A DNA stretch of 60,475 nt from contig CAZLYC010000010.1 of the NCBI GenBank assembly GCA_964563755.1, positions 1 through 60,475 of the forward strand, given 5' to 3'. Source of the stretch: JABMQF01 sp964563755. Its GTDB lineage: Archaea; Nanobdellota; Nanobdellia; Woesearchaeales; UBA11576. A program made the translations under genes and the position numbers. The notes below the pieces were generated by a model. It was not told the DNA's origin and made no database searches. It saw only the letters and a program-made list of their open reading frames with translations. Positions 25,083 through 32,579 of the stretch are shown piece by piece (position 1 is the stretch's first letter; every line of letters starts with the position of its first letter).

Positions 25083-26288
25083 TTATGCTTCTTCCGCCAC
25101 AAACACATTATCCTTATCTTTGAGTATGCGTATCTTGACTTCTCCTTTCTCTTTATTGCAGTTGAGGACTGATATCACTCGTCCTTTTGCTGCTGCAAGG
25201 GTCTCGTTGTTCATCCTGCCGACAGATATTACCTGTGCCCTTACAATCTCTCCTTTCCTGAAAGGTTCAGGCAGGGTCTTTGTTTTAAAGATATGATGCC
25301 CTTTGAACTTGAGGTCTGCTCCTGTCTGCTTTTCCCAGTCTTCTAATCGTGAATAGAACTCTTCCCAGTCTGTCTGCTTGGCCATCTTCATACCGAGCTT
25401 GTGCACCATATAGTTCTGTATGCCTATCTCTGCTCCTATCTCTTTGGCGAATGCTATTATATTTGGGATTTCCTCATCATTGGTGCCTTTTATCCAGACT
25501 GGTGCGATGACTGTCTTTATCTTCTTTGATATGTGTCTTGCGGATTCAAGCACATCTTTTATAGAATACCCTTCGTAGCCTGCCAGCTGTTTCGCTTTCT
25601 GTGGGTCGATTGCGTTTATTGAGATGTTTACCTGACTTAGGCCAGCGTCTACCAGTTCGTCAGCTAGTTTCTTTGTCAGAAGCGTTCCATTTGTTATTAT
25701 AGAAATAGTATTGACTTGAGGTATTTCACGTAGCCCTTTCACAAGCCGCGCTATGCTTGAATAAAGCAGAGGCTCTCCGTGCGTATTGATGAATAGGTCT
25801 ATTTTTGTCTCTTTATCCTGCTGCTTGAACGTAACAATCCTTCTTGTCTCTTCTATAAGATACTCATCTTCAACTACAAAGTCGACTGTCTTGGATTCTT
25901 TTGCCTCTCCTACTGAACAGAATAGGCAGCTTATGTTGCATCCTGTTATCGGCTTGAGTTCCAGTATGTTAGTTCCCCTGTCGACTATGCCAAAGTATAG
26001 TGTACCTATCAAGGGTATGCCTGAATTTCTATGTACATAGACTGTTTTCCTGCCAGTGAGCTTGCTTCTAAGCCCCCTAAATGCGTTGTCAAGCGCAGGC
26101 ATGAGCTTCTTCATGACAGCGTCCTTGCTTGCCGTCTCAAAATCTATGCCGCCATCCTTGACTTTGAATTTTCCTATCCTTTCAAGCATAGCAAGGTCTA
26201 GCTGAGAAGAGAATATTTTCAGGAAGTCTATCCTTACATTGTTTTTCTCGGCGGAAAACTTTATATCCGAAAACTCTATGTGCGTCAT
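25083..26288 (-). CDS. Uncharacterised radical SAM protein (COG2100 type)
   Basis: The 401-residue protein has the radical SAM cluster GCNISCLFC (Cys117, Cys121, Cys124), preceded by a 110-residue N-terminal domain and followed by the TIM-barrel parts FINTHGEPLLY and ISIITNGTLL. The C-terminal 80 residues (KGEIVRAQVISVGRMNNETLAAAKG) look like an RNA-binding TRAM-like domain. Its reaction is unknown; RNA modification is a guess. The start is the ATG at 26288, since the TATA box (CTTTATAAAT, 26311-26320) lies about 27 bases upstream, which argues for a leaderless mRNA. Confidence 0.8.
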   Translation of the reverse strand: MTHIEFSDIKFSAEKNNVRIDFLKIFSSQLDLAMLERIGKFKVKDGGIDFETASKDAVMKKLMPALDNAFRGLRSKLTGRKTVYVHRNSGIPLIGTLYFGIVDRGTNILELKPITGCNISCLFCSVGEAKESKTVDFVVEDEYLIEETRRIVTFKQQDKETKIDLFINTHGEPLLYSSIARLVKGLREIPQVNTISIITNGTLLTKKLADELVDAGLSQVNISINAIDPQKAKQLAGYEGYSIKDVLESARHISKKIKTVIAPVWIKGTNDEEIPNIIAFAKEIGAEIGIQNYMVHKLGMKMAKQTDWEEFYSRLEDWEKQTGADLKFKGHHIFKTKTLPEPFRKGEIVRAQVISVGRMNNETLAAAKGRVISVLNCNKEKGEVKIRILKDKDNVFVAEEA

Positions 26289-26399
26289 GGGATATTGTTT
26301 TTTCTGCATTATTTATAAAGAATTTGTTCGGTGCCTTAATATACAAGAGGAAACTATAAAAACACAGGTTTTTTCCAATGCTTTGGGGGTAAGTAATAG

Positions 26400-27146
26400 A
26401 TGAGTGAAAAAGATGTGGTCATCACTTACGAGACCTTGTTTGAGCTTCTTAGGATAGAGAAGAACAGGGAGGATATCCAGAAGCTTGAGGATTCATTCTT
26501 CGACGATGTTATAGGATATATTAAGAACAAGAGAGAAAGCGCTGTCCCTGATGATGGTCAGACTTCGCTTTTCACTCCGAGCGACAAGGACAAGACCCGC
26601 CTTGAGCTTGATAATATAAAGAAGATATTGAAGGACATATATGATAGGCGTGAGCGTAAGATACTGAACACAGCTCTTACCAAGGCGCGTACAGGTGCGA
26701 CAGTTGTTAACACATCCAACATGCTTACTTCTGAGAAGCTTCTTTTTGATTATATGAGCAGCATACTCTGCGATTTCAGGAACACCATATTGGTCAAGCT
26801 GGCCTGTGGGGAAATGCCTGATGTCAGCTCGCTTTCAGGCAAGGTTCCTGCTTTCTGCATGAGGCAGGAAGTGGTATGTGCAGAGCCAAGCGGCATAAAT
26901 GAGCTAAAACCCGCTATTGACGTCCAAAAATCATTTGAAACCGAACCAAAAGACTTAAAAATAAGCCCCAATTTTTCAGATTCCGGAGCAAGTATACGCA
27001 AGGTACGTCTTTTGGCCTCTGTCGGTGAGATAGTCGGCCCGGACCTGCAGATATACGGCCCGTTTGAGGAAGGCTCGCTTGTTGAGCTGCCCAATGAGTT
27101 GGTCCGTGTCTTGGTTGAAAAGAACCAGGCTGAATTCACCAACTGA
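26400..27146 (+). CDS. gins: GINS replication complex subunit
   Basis: The 248-residue protein has an alpha-helical A domain (YETLFELLRIEKNRED, then KARTG and SEKLLFDYM) and a C-terminal B domain (VRLLASVGEIVGPDLQIYGPFEEGSLVELP) in the order of the archaeal Gins51 type. GINS joins MCM and the Cdc45/GAN protein at the replication fork. It contains QTSLF near residue 54, a PCNA-box-like string in the linker. It is the first gene of a cluster with L44e, S27e, aIF2-alpha and Nop10, a conserved archaeal arrangement. Confidence 0.9.
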   Translation: MSEKDVVITYETLFELLRIEKNREDIQKLEDSFFDDVIGYIKNKRESAVPDDGQTSLFTPSDKDKTRLELDNIKKILKDIYDRRERKILNTALTKARTGATVVNTSNMLTSEKLLFDYMSSILCDFRNTILVKLACGEMPDVSSLSGKVPAFCMRQEVVCAEPSGINELKPAIDVQKSFETEPKDLKISPNFSDSGASIRKVRLLASVGEIVGPDLQIYGPFEEGSLVELPNELVRVLVEKNQAEFTN

Positions 27147-27164
27147 AAAGAAGGAGTGTTTCAA

Positions 27165-27476
27165 ATGAAGATCCCAAAATCAGTCAAGAGATATTGTCCT
27201 AAGTGCAAGAAGCATACTGAACAGAAAGTCAGCACTTCAAAAAAAAGGACTCCCGGCTCAGCAAGGCCTATGGGCAAGTACGCAAAGAGCAGATGGGGAT
27301 TCGGAAAAGGATTTGGTAACCTCGGAAGAAGAGGGTCAAAGCCTCCGATTGGAAGCTGGAAGATGACAGGAAAGAAGTCCAGCAAGAAGACTGACCTGAG
27401 GTATGAGTGCAAGGAATGCAAGAAGATCTGGGTCCAGAGGAAGGGATTCAGGACCAAAAGAGTAGAGTTCGTATAA
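27165..27476 (+). CDS. rpl44e: Large-subunit ribosomal protein eL42 (L44e)
   Basis: The 103-residue protein starts MKIPKSVKRYCPKCKKHTEQKV and ends in CKECKKIWVQRKGFRTKRVEF. Two CxxC pairs form the zinc site near the E site of the ribosome. AAGGAGTG upstream of the ATG at 27165 decides the start over an in-frame codon three residues earlier. Confidence 0.95.
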   Translation: MKIPKSVKRYCPKCKKHTEQKVSTSKKRTPGSARPMGKYAKSRWGFGKGFGNLGRRGSKPPIGSWKMTGKKSSKKTDLRYECKECKKIWVQRKGFRTKRVEFV

Positions 27477-27486
27477 AGGTGCAAAA

Positions 27487-27675
27487 ATGAAGAAAGTTTT
27501 CCGCGAACCGACAAGCAAGTTCATAAAAATCCGCTGTCCAAAGTGCAAGAACGAGCAGATAATGTTCGGCAAGACATCCTCGACGGTCAAGTGCCTGGTA
27601 TGCGACAAGCCTTTGGCTGAAGCAACAGGCGGAAAAGCCAAGGTCAAGGCGAGGATTCTCGAGGTTCTCGAATAA
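27487..27675 (+). CDS. rps27e: Small-subunit ribosomal protein eS27 (S27e)
   Basis: The 62-residue zinc protein has CPKCKNEQIMFGKTSSTVKCLVC, the four-cysteine ribbon of S27e, and the usual basic N-terminus (FREPTSKFIKIR). It is 10 bases downstream of L44e with its own weak AAGGTG. Confidence 0.95.
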   Translation: MKKVFREPTSKFIKIRCPKCKNEQIMFGKTSSTVKCLVCDKPLAEATGGKAKVKARILEVLE

Positions 27676-27677
27676 GA

Positions 27678-28484
27678 ATGGCGCTTCCAAAGAAGGAATT
27701 GCCTGATGAGACTGAGCTTGTACTCTGTACTGTAACTAAGATATATCCTCATTCTGTTTTCGTAACTATAGACGATTATGATAACAAGCAGGGTATGATT
27801 CATATTTCTGAGATTGCTCCTGGAAGAATCAGGAACATCCATGATTATGTCAAGATGGGCAAGAAGATTGTCTGCAAGGTATTGCAGATAAATCGCGAGA
27901 GAGGCCACATCGATCTTTCTCTAAGGAGGGTCAGCGAGGGCCAGAAGAGAGAGAAAGCTGAACAGATAAAGAAAGAGCAGAAGGCACAGAAGATAGTCGA
28001 GTTCGTCGCTGATAAGCTCAAGATAGACAAGGTCGCTCTGTATGAGGATATGCAAAAGAAGCTGCCAGAGATATATGGGACTTTGCATGATGTTTTTGAG
28101 GAATTCATAACTGATGAGACTACTCTTAGAGGGTTCAACCTGCAAAAGAACATCTATGACCTTCTTGCAGAGACGATAAGGCAGAGGATAAAGCCGCCTG
28201 AAGTGATGATTGAAGGAGAGATTAAGCTCAAGAGCTATGCTCCGAACGGTCTTGATGTCATAAAGAAGATACTTGCCGGTGCTGCTAAGACAAGCGACAC
28301 GATGAAGCTAAGGTACAAGGGCGGCGGCAGCTACTCTATGGACATAAAGGACAGCAACTTCAAGGATGCTGAGAAGACCATGGCAAATGCTTCTGAATTC
28401 ATCGAGAAAGAGGCGAAGAAGCTGGATTGTGAATTCTCGTTCCAGAGACTAGAAAAGAAGCAGGCCAAGAAGGCTGATGCGTAA
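27678..28484 (+). CDS. eif2a: Translation initiation factor aIF2, alpha subunit
   Basis: The 268-residue protein has an N-terminal S1 domain (residues 12-85: LVLCTVTKIYPHSVFVTIDDY, GMIHISEI, INRERGHIDLSLRRV), a helical middle and a C-terminal alpha/beta domain, the exact layout of archaeal eIF2-alpha. With the beta and gamma subunits it brings initiator tRNA to the ribosome. The eukaryotic Ser51 region is not conserved as a kinase site. It starts two bases after the S27e stop. Confidence 0.96.
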   Translation: MALPKKELPDETELVLCTVTKIYPHSVFVTIDDYDNKQGMIHISEIAPGRIRNIHDYVKMGKKIVCKVLQINRERGHIDLSLRRVSEGQKREKAEQIKKEQKAQKIVEFVADKLKIDKVALYEDMQKKLPEIYGTLHDVFEEFITDETTLRGFNLQKNIYDLLAETIRQRIKPPEVMIEGEIKLKSYAPNGLDVIKKILAGAAKTSDTMKLRYKGGGSYSMDIKDSNFKDAEKTMANASEFIEKEAKKLDCEFSFQRLEKKQAKKADA

Positions 28485-28486
28485 AG

Positions 28487-28666
28487 ATGACAAGTCATAT
28501 TCTTAGATGCCAGGACTGCAAGAGATACACGATTAAAGACAAGTGCCCTTCATGCGGCGGTGCTGTCTTGCCGACCATTCCAGCGAAGTATTCTCCAGAG
28601 GACCACTACGGAAAGTATAGGCGTGAAGTGAAGAAGACGCAGCTGAAAGAGAAAGGGCTAATCTAA
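28487..28666 (+). CDS. nop10: H/ACA RNP protein Nop10
   Basis: This 59-residue gene is short but clear: residues 7-24 carry RCQDCKRYTIKDKCPSCG, the zinc ribbon of Nop10, followed by PTIPAKYSPEDHYGKYRRE, its signature linker and helix. Nop10 joins Cbf5 in H/ACA pseudouridylation and rRNA processing. It begins two bases after the aIF2-alpha stop, a conserved gene pair in archaea. Repeat A7 starts 14 bases after its stop. Confidence 0.95.
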   Translation: MTSHILRCQDCKRYTIKDKCPSCGGAVLPTIPAKYSPEDHYGKYRREVKKTQLKEKGLI

Positions 28667-28680
28667 AAAATTCTGATATA

Positions 28681-28782
28681 AGCGTCACTGCTGCCTAGCG
28701 AGTTAGCGATAAAAACTTCTTGAAAAACTAAACTCTGCAAAATATTCTATTTGAACAGCGGAACGAGCGCAGCAGTGATGCT
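28681..28782 (+). repeat. Dispersed structured repeat, type A, copy A7
   Basis: AGCGTCACTGCTGC pairs with GCAGCAGTGATGCT over 14 bp with one wobble. GCTGC/GCAGC replaces the usual GCCRC/GYGGC, a compensated change. The module is GCGAGT on the left and ACGAGC on the right, again compensated. The inner core is diverged. Confidence 0.9.
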
Positions 28783-28825
28783 AAATGCAAAATAGAAACT
28801 CCACGTTAGCTTCGTTAATTCTATA

Positions 28826-29233
28826 TCACTTCTTCTTTTTAGAAACTTCAATCCACTTAGCAGATTTCTTAAATTTGCAAGAGTCTTGATAGAATGGCAA
28901 TACTTTAGATTCAATCATAGCATATATGATTTTGACGCCTCTTTTGAATAGAGTATCAGAAACAGTCATTACTAATTTAGTTCCAATACATTTTCTGCGA
29001 TGACCTGTATGCACTCTTGTCTCATGCAGTAATGCTTCTGTCCTTTTGGTTGGCACGATGAAACCTAATGAATACCCAATTATCTTGTTATTTTCCTCTG
29101 CTACAAAGAACTCAACATCCTTATTTTTCACGCAATTATTGAAATCTTCCTCTAGCCAGTACTTATCGCCTTCCTGTCCAGACAATTTGATGAATTGCTT
29201 GATGTCTGCCAAACGAGCTTTTCTGATATTCAT
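28826..29233 (-). CDS. GNAT-family acetyltransferase
   Basis: The 135-residue protein has the GNAT fold pattern: an N-terminal RKARLADIKQFIKL helix, FFVAEENNKIIGYSLG and the acetyl-CoA loop HTGHRRKCIGTKLV (motif R/Q-x-x-G-x-G/A, here RRKCIG). The substrate is unknown. It stands alone on the minus strand, and codons differ from neighbours (many AAA and ATT), so recent acquisition is possible. Confidence 0.82.
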   Translation of the reverse strand: MNIRKARLADIKQFIKLSGQEGDKYWLEEDFNNCVKNKDVEFFVAEENNKIIGYSLGFIVPTKRTEALLHETRVHTGHRRKCIGTKLVMTVSDTLFKRGVKIIYAMIESKVLPFYQDSCKFKKSAKWIEVSKKKK

Positions 29234-29376
29234 ACTGATTCAGAACAAGATTCACTTTATAAACATTACTTCAACAAAAAGAACCACTCCTACACTTGCT
29301 AGGCGGGCTTCTTATTAAAAAGAGCCACCATAACATTTATAACTTCTAGAAGCATCATTTTTTACAGGTGGTTGGG

Positions 29377-30348
29377 ATGATGGAAGAAGATAAAGTACAG
29401 TCTGCATTGGAAAGCGCTGCTAAAAGCATCAATGTGGGTTTTTTCTATGATTTTGATGATACTTTAACTGAGGAGTTCCAGCAGTATCCTATTTTTAGGC
29501 ATTTTTTCAAGAAGTTGAAGAAAAAGCACAAGTTGGAGAAGATTGAAGATTATTGGAAGCTCTGCGAGCAGTGCGACAAGGGAGTCGGATACATGCAGCA
29601 GATGTTAAAAGACACTCCAAGAGTATTCTCCGGACTGACAAACAAGATGATGGAGGATGTTTTTGCTAAAGATATCAAGCTTTCGCCAGGCATACCTGAC
29701 TGGTTCCCGAGAATAAATGAGTTCTGCAAAGGTACAGGAATAAATCCTGAGCATCATGTGATTAGCGTGGGCATCCTGCCTTTGATTAAGGGCTCTGCAA
29801 TATATTCTTACTTGAATTCTGTGCACAGCGGTGAATTTCATGAGGATGAGAATAACATAACCAAGATAAAGACAATTATCGAACCGTTCAGGAAGTTCGA
29901 GTATCTGAAGAGGATATGCAAAGGTGCTGACCTCTACACAGACCTTTCTCTTGACCAATACCACATCAATTATTTCAGGACGCTGACTTTGGGTGATGGT
30001 TTCACTGACAGAGACATCCTAAGGTTTGCACACGAGCGCGGAGGGATTGCGATAGGTGTTTTTGAGAAAGGCAACCGTGCCGCATTCGAGAGGGCGCAGA
30101 ACAATCTTGGAAAATCAGTCAATTTCATAGTTCCCAGGGATTACACGCAAGGCTCTGTCCTTGAGAGAGTCACGCAGGAATCTTTGTACGATATCGTTCA
30201 CAATGGCTGTGACATGGATTATATCCTTGTGCATAACTTCACGAAGAATCAGATAAGGAACAAAGAGGTAGGAGAAGTCGTGAAGAGACACTTAGACAGC
30301 TGCGGAAAGTGCAAGAAGAAATTAGAGCCTAAGTTCTATTTCAGTTAA
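29377..30348 (+). CDS. HAD-superfamily phosphatase-like protein
   Basis: The 323-residue protein has the HAD motif I as FFYDFDDTLTEEF (Asp acid and Asp+2 present) near residues 22-34. A large insertion holds FSGLTNKMMED and GIPDWFPRINEF; later TLGDGFTDRD gives the DG..D metal motif. A C-terminal CGKCKKK forms a small cysteine pair. The substrate is unknown. AGGTGG (29365-29370) supports the start at 29377. Repeat A8 begins 10 bases after the stop. Confidence 0.78.
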   Translation: MMEEDKVQSALESAAKSINVGFFYDFDDTLTEEFQQYPIFRHFFKKLKKKHKLEKIEDYWKLCEQCDKGVGYMQQMLKDTPRVFSGLTNKMMEDVFAKDIKLSPGIPDWFPRINEFCKGTGINPEHHVISVGILPLIKGSAIYSYLNSVHSGEFHEDENNITKIKTIIEPFRKFEYLKRICKGADLYTDLSLDQYHINYFRTLTLGDGFTDRDILRFAHERGGIAIGVFEKGNRAAFERAQNNLGKSVNFIVPRDYTQGSVLERVTQESLYDIVHNGCDMDYILVHNFTKNQIRNKEVGEVVKRHLDSCGKCKKKLEPKFYFS

Positions 30349-30357
30349 TACAATAAC

Positions 30358-30451
30358 AAACGCCACCTAGCGAGCAGCAGTTATATTTTCTATAGACCTT
30401 GCAGTTGGGCAAACAACAACAGAAAAAAGACGCAATGCAAGCGTGGCGTTT
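30358..30451 (+). repeat. Dispersed structured repeat, type A, copy A8
   Basis: AAACGCCAC and GTGGCGTTT are 9-bp perfect ends. CTA-GCGAGC lies left and GCAAGC right, one base off the module. The core is GCAGTTGGGCAAACAACAAC. It lies between two convergent genes, 10 bases from one stop and 6 from the other. Confidence 0.95.
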
Positions 30452-30456
30452 ACATC

Positions 30457-30708
30457 CTAATTCAGGTATTTGTTATTATCTTCTTTTGATGGCTCAGAAC
30501 TGCGCACATACTTCTTATCATCTTCTTTTGGAGTCTCAGCGGTATTGTCGCACCGCATGACTTTTTTCTCTAGAATAGACATTCCGGGCTTGGACTGCTC
30601 TGCTGTAGCTGGCGGACCCTTGTAAGTCAGTCCTTTATACATAGCGTAACCAAGAAATGTCACCATTCCTCCAGTTGTAACCATACCGAGTATTTCTGGC
30701 CATTCCAT
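30457..30708 (-). CDS. Small single-span membrane protein of unknown function
   Basis: The 83-residue protein has one N-terminal hydrophobic helix (residues 6-25, LGMVTTGGMVTFLGYAMY) and a polar tail with two similar segments, KEDDKKY and KEDNNKY, each following SEP or TP. I do not recognise a family. A TATA-like CTTTATAG lies about 30 bases upstream, which fits a leaderless mRNA. The gene is small but has a defined promoter, and it fits between repeat A8 and the divergent PAC2 gene. Confidence 0.55.
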   Translation of the reverse strand: MEWPEILGMVTTGGMVTFLGYAMYKGLTYKGPPATAEQSKPGMSILEKKVMRCDNTAETPKEDDKKYVRSSEPSKEDNNKYLN

Positions 30709-30781
30709 TTTGAATCAAGCAATTTTTGTTGAGAGGATAGCTATAAAGTTTTTGACCGTATTTGCCTTAACCATTGAAAAG

Positions 30782-30791
30782 CTTTATAAAC
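30782..30791 (+). promoter_or_regulatory. TATA box of the PAC2 gene
   Basis: CTTTATAAAC lies 26 bases upstream of the ATG at 30813, which is in frame but 13 codons downstream of another possible start. The spacing argues for a leaderless mRNA beginning at 30813. Confidence 0.7.
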
Positions 30792-30812
30792 CTTAAAAAC
30801 AAAATATTTTGC

Positions 30813-31607
30813 ATGACCTGGAAATTTGAGCTTCTTGCGAAATCAGTGCCTAAATTGAAGAATCCTGTACTTATAGTTGGATTGCCCGGAATCGGGAATG
30901 TTGGCAAGATTGCAGCGGATTTTATCATTGATGAGATTAAGGCCAAGAAGCTCTACAACATATTCTCTTATGACATGCCTAATTCAGTTTTCGTAAATGA
31001 TCAGAGCCTTGTTGAGCTACCTGCAATCGAGATGTATTATAAGACCAGAGGCTCAAGTGACTTGCTCATCCTGACGGGTGATGTACAGCCTGCTGATGAA
31101 CGAAGCTCTTATGAGTTCTGTGAGGACGTGCTTGACATCGCAGAGAAGCTTGGAGTGAGGCTGGTCATAACTCTTGGCGGAATCGGCCTTGCTGAAGTGC
31201 CTAAGAAGCCGCAGATTTTCTCTACAGGCAGCTCAAAGCAGGTGATAAAGGATTTCGCAAAAGGCATGAAGCTGAATGATAAGCTGTATGGCATTGTCGG
31301 TCCTATTATCGGAGTGAGCGGCCTTATAATAGGTCTTTCTGTCAGACGCAAGATGCCTGCGATATGCCTTCTTGCTGAGACACTGGGACATCCCGCATAT
31401 CTTGGAATAAACGGCGCAAGGGAGACCGTACATGTCCTTAACAAGAAGCTTTCTCTTAAGATAAACATAGCATCGCTAGACAAGGAGATTAACGAGATAG
31501 AGACTGAGATATCTTCAAGGAGCAAGGAAGTGTCAAAGCTCTCAAAGAAATCTGTACTCAAGAAGATCCAGAGCAGGATGCAGAAGGATACCAATTATAT
31601 CGGATGA
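30813..31607 (+). CDS. PAC2-family protein (proteasome-assembly chaperone-like)
   Basis: The 264-residue protein begins MTWKFELLAKSVPKL and has the PAC2 motifs LIVGLPGIGNVGKIAADFI, LLILTGDVQP and VITLGGIGLAEVPKKPQIF. Archaeal PAC2 proteins resemble the eukaryotic proteasome assembly chaperone Pba1/Pba2; their archaeal role is not fully settled. A C-terminal coiled coil of about 45 residues ends the chain. The proteasome alpha gene at 181 makes a link plausible but not shown. Confidence 0.87.
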   Translation: MTWKFELLAKSVPKLKNPVLIVGLPGIGNVGKIAADFIIDEIKAKKLYNIFSYDMPNSVFVNDQSLVELPAIEMYYKTRGSSDLLILTGDVQPADERSSYEFCEDVLDIAEKLGVRLVITLGGIGLAEVPKKPQIFSTGSSKQVIKDFAKGMKLNDKLYGIVGPIIGVSGLIIGLSVRRKMPAICLLAETLGHPAYLGINGARETVHVLNKKLSLKINIASLDKEINEIETEISSRSKEVSKLSKKSVLKKIQSRMQKDTNYIG

Positions 31608-31721
31608 CTTGTTTTGTCTTGTATGTGTTCTAGAAGATCACAATAATCTTATTTGATGTTGCATAATGATAAATTTCTTCTGGCTTAGTTTAATAAAGCG
31701 ACCGGAGAGCAGCCGAAAGCT

Positions 31722-32099
31722 ATGAGTTTTTTGATGAAGCTTGTTCCGGACTGTGTTGTGAGGAACAGATATCTTGCTGCAAGCCATAGGATAGGTGACG
31801 TGTTGAGCCAAATAGTGTTCGGACTGGACGCAGAGATTGGTTACGCTGAGATAGAGACCTGGGAGCTATGGGAGTCAGAGCATGCGAGAAGGGGTTATCG
31901 CACGTTAAACCCGAGGCAGCTTATCTGCTTTAGCGGATACGGTCATAGCAACGAGGAAATTATAAAACAGAAGAGGGATTTTGAGGAAGATGCAACTATT
32001 TATTCCTCAAAACTGAAAGAGACCATAATAAGAAGCGACAAAGAAGGCCTTGAGAGGATAATTCTTTGCAGGCGTGATGAATGTAAAATTTATAAATAA
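31722..32099 (+). CDS. Uncharacterised 125-residue protein
   Basis: I do not recognise a family. The protein is soluble and charged, with a helix-rich N-terminal half (NRYLAASHRIGDVLSQIVFG) and a Lys/Glu-rich C-terminal helix. There is no membrane segment, and the only cysteine pair is in LCRRDEC at the end. The ATG follows GCCGAAAGCT with no strong ribosome-binding site. It overlaps the promoter of the next small gene at its 3' end. Confidence 0.55.
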   Translation: MSFLMKLVPDCVVRNRYLAASHRIGDVLSQIVFGLDAEIGYAEIETWELWESEHARRGYRTLNPRQLICFSGYGHSNEEIIKQKRDFEEDATIYSSKLKETIIRSDKEGLERIILCRRDECKIYK

Positions 32100-32121
32100 G
32101 GAATTTGGTGTGAAAGATAAG

Positions 32122-32310
32122 ATGAATTTGGAAGACCTGCTCGAAATGAGCCTAAAATCGGTGGCTTTGGCTACCTATCTTACTGTTAGCGGAATTTGTT
32201 GCTATCGTTCTGTAGAATTTGCGTCGACAGGGGATTATAAGAGGGCCGCAGCAGCAGGGGTGCTTTCAGCTTTGACTGCTTATTGTACATACAGAAGGGC
32301 GCTTCTCTGA
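32122..32310 (+). CDS. Small membrane protein of unknown function
   Basis: The 62-residue product has two hydrophobic segments, SVALATYLTVSGICCY and AAAAGVLSALTAYCTY, separated by a short charged loop. No family is evident. A TATA-like TTTATAAATA (32089-32098) lies 24-33 bases upstream of the ATG at 32122; it is inside the 3' end of the previous gene. An earlier in-frame ATG at 32074 would overlap that gene by 26 bases, so I prefer 32122. Confidence 0.5.
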   Translation: MNLEDLLEMSLKSVALATYLTVSGICCYRSVEFASTGDYKRAAAAGVLSALTAYCTYRRALL

Positions 32311-32360
32311 AGTAGATAAATTTCTTGATATGCCTGCGGCTAACCTGAACGCACAGAAAG

Positions 32361-32410
32361 CTTTATAAATTAAAGTTACTTTAAGTTACAATAATTTACA
32401 TTTTGTTACA
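32361..32410 (+). promoter_or_regulatory. TATA box followed by four GTTAC-type repeats at exact 10-bp spacing
   Basis: CTTTATAAAT (32361-32370) is the TATA box of the RHH-like gene. It is followed by GTTAC at 32375, GTTAC at 32385, TTTAC at 32395 and GTTAC at 32405, each separated by exactly one helical turn. This places four sites on one face of the DNA between the TATA box and the ATG at 32413, the typical layout of an operator for a ribbon-helix-helix repressor. Confidence 0.65.
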
Positions 32411-32412
32411 AA

Positions 32413-32565
32413 ATGGGCGTTGTAAGGATTGATGACGGACTGGAAGAGGAGATAAATAATCTCATAGCCAAGGGCGAGAATAGATTCAGGTATCCGTCGA
32501 AGACAGCGTTCCTGAATATATTAATCCATGAGCATTTTGTCTCATTGTCCAAGAAAAAGAAGTAA
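32413..32565 (+). CDS. Small RHH-like DNA-binding protein candidate
   Basis: The 50-residue product (too short for most gene finders) starts MGVVRIDDGLEEEINNL and contains FRYPSKTAFLNILIHEHF, a beta strand followed by two helices as in ribbon-helix-helix proteins. I recall similar short proteins beginning with VRIDD in other DPANN genomes, but no characterised member. It may bind the GTTAC repeats in front of its own gene. The stop is 14 bases before the enolase start, so it may be co-transcribed with enolase. Confidence 0.68.
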   Translation: MGVVRIDDGLEEEINNLIAKGENRFRYPSKTAFLNILIHEHFVSLSKKKK

Positions 32566-32579
32566 AAAAGAGGTGTATT

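Noticed and set aside
29233..29376. Inverted-repeat copy of type A before the HAD gene
   Set aside because: I looked for GCGAGC and paired ends here and found neither; CTAGGCGGGCTTC is a partial resemblance only.
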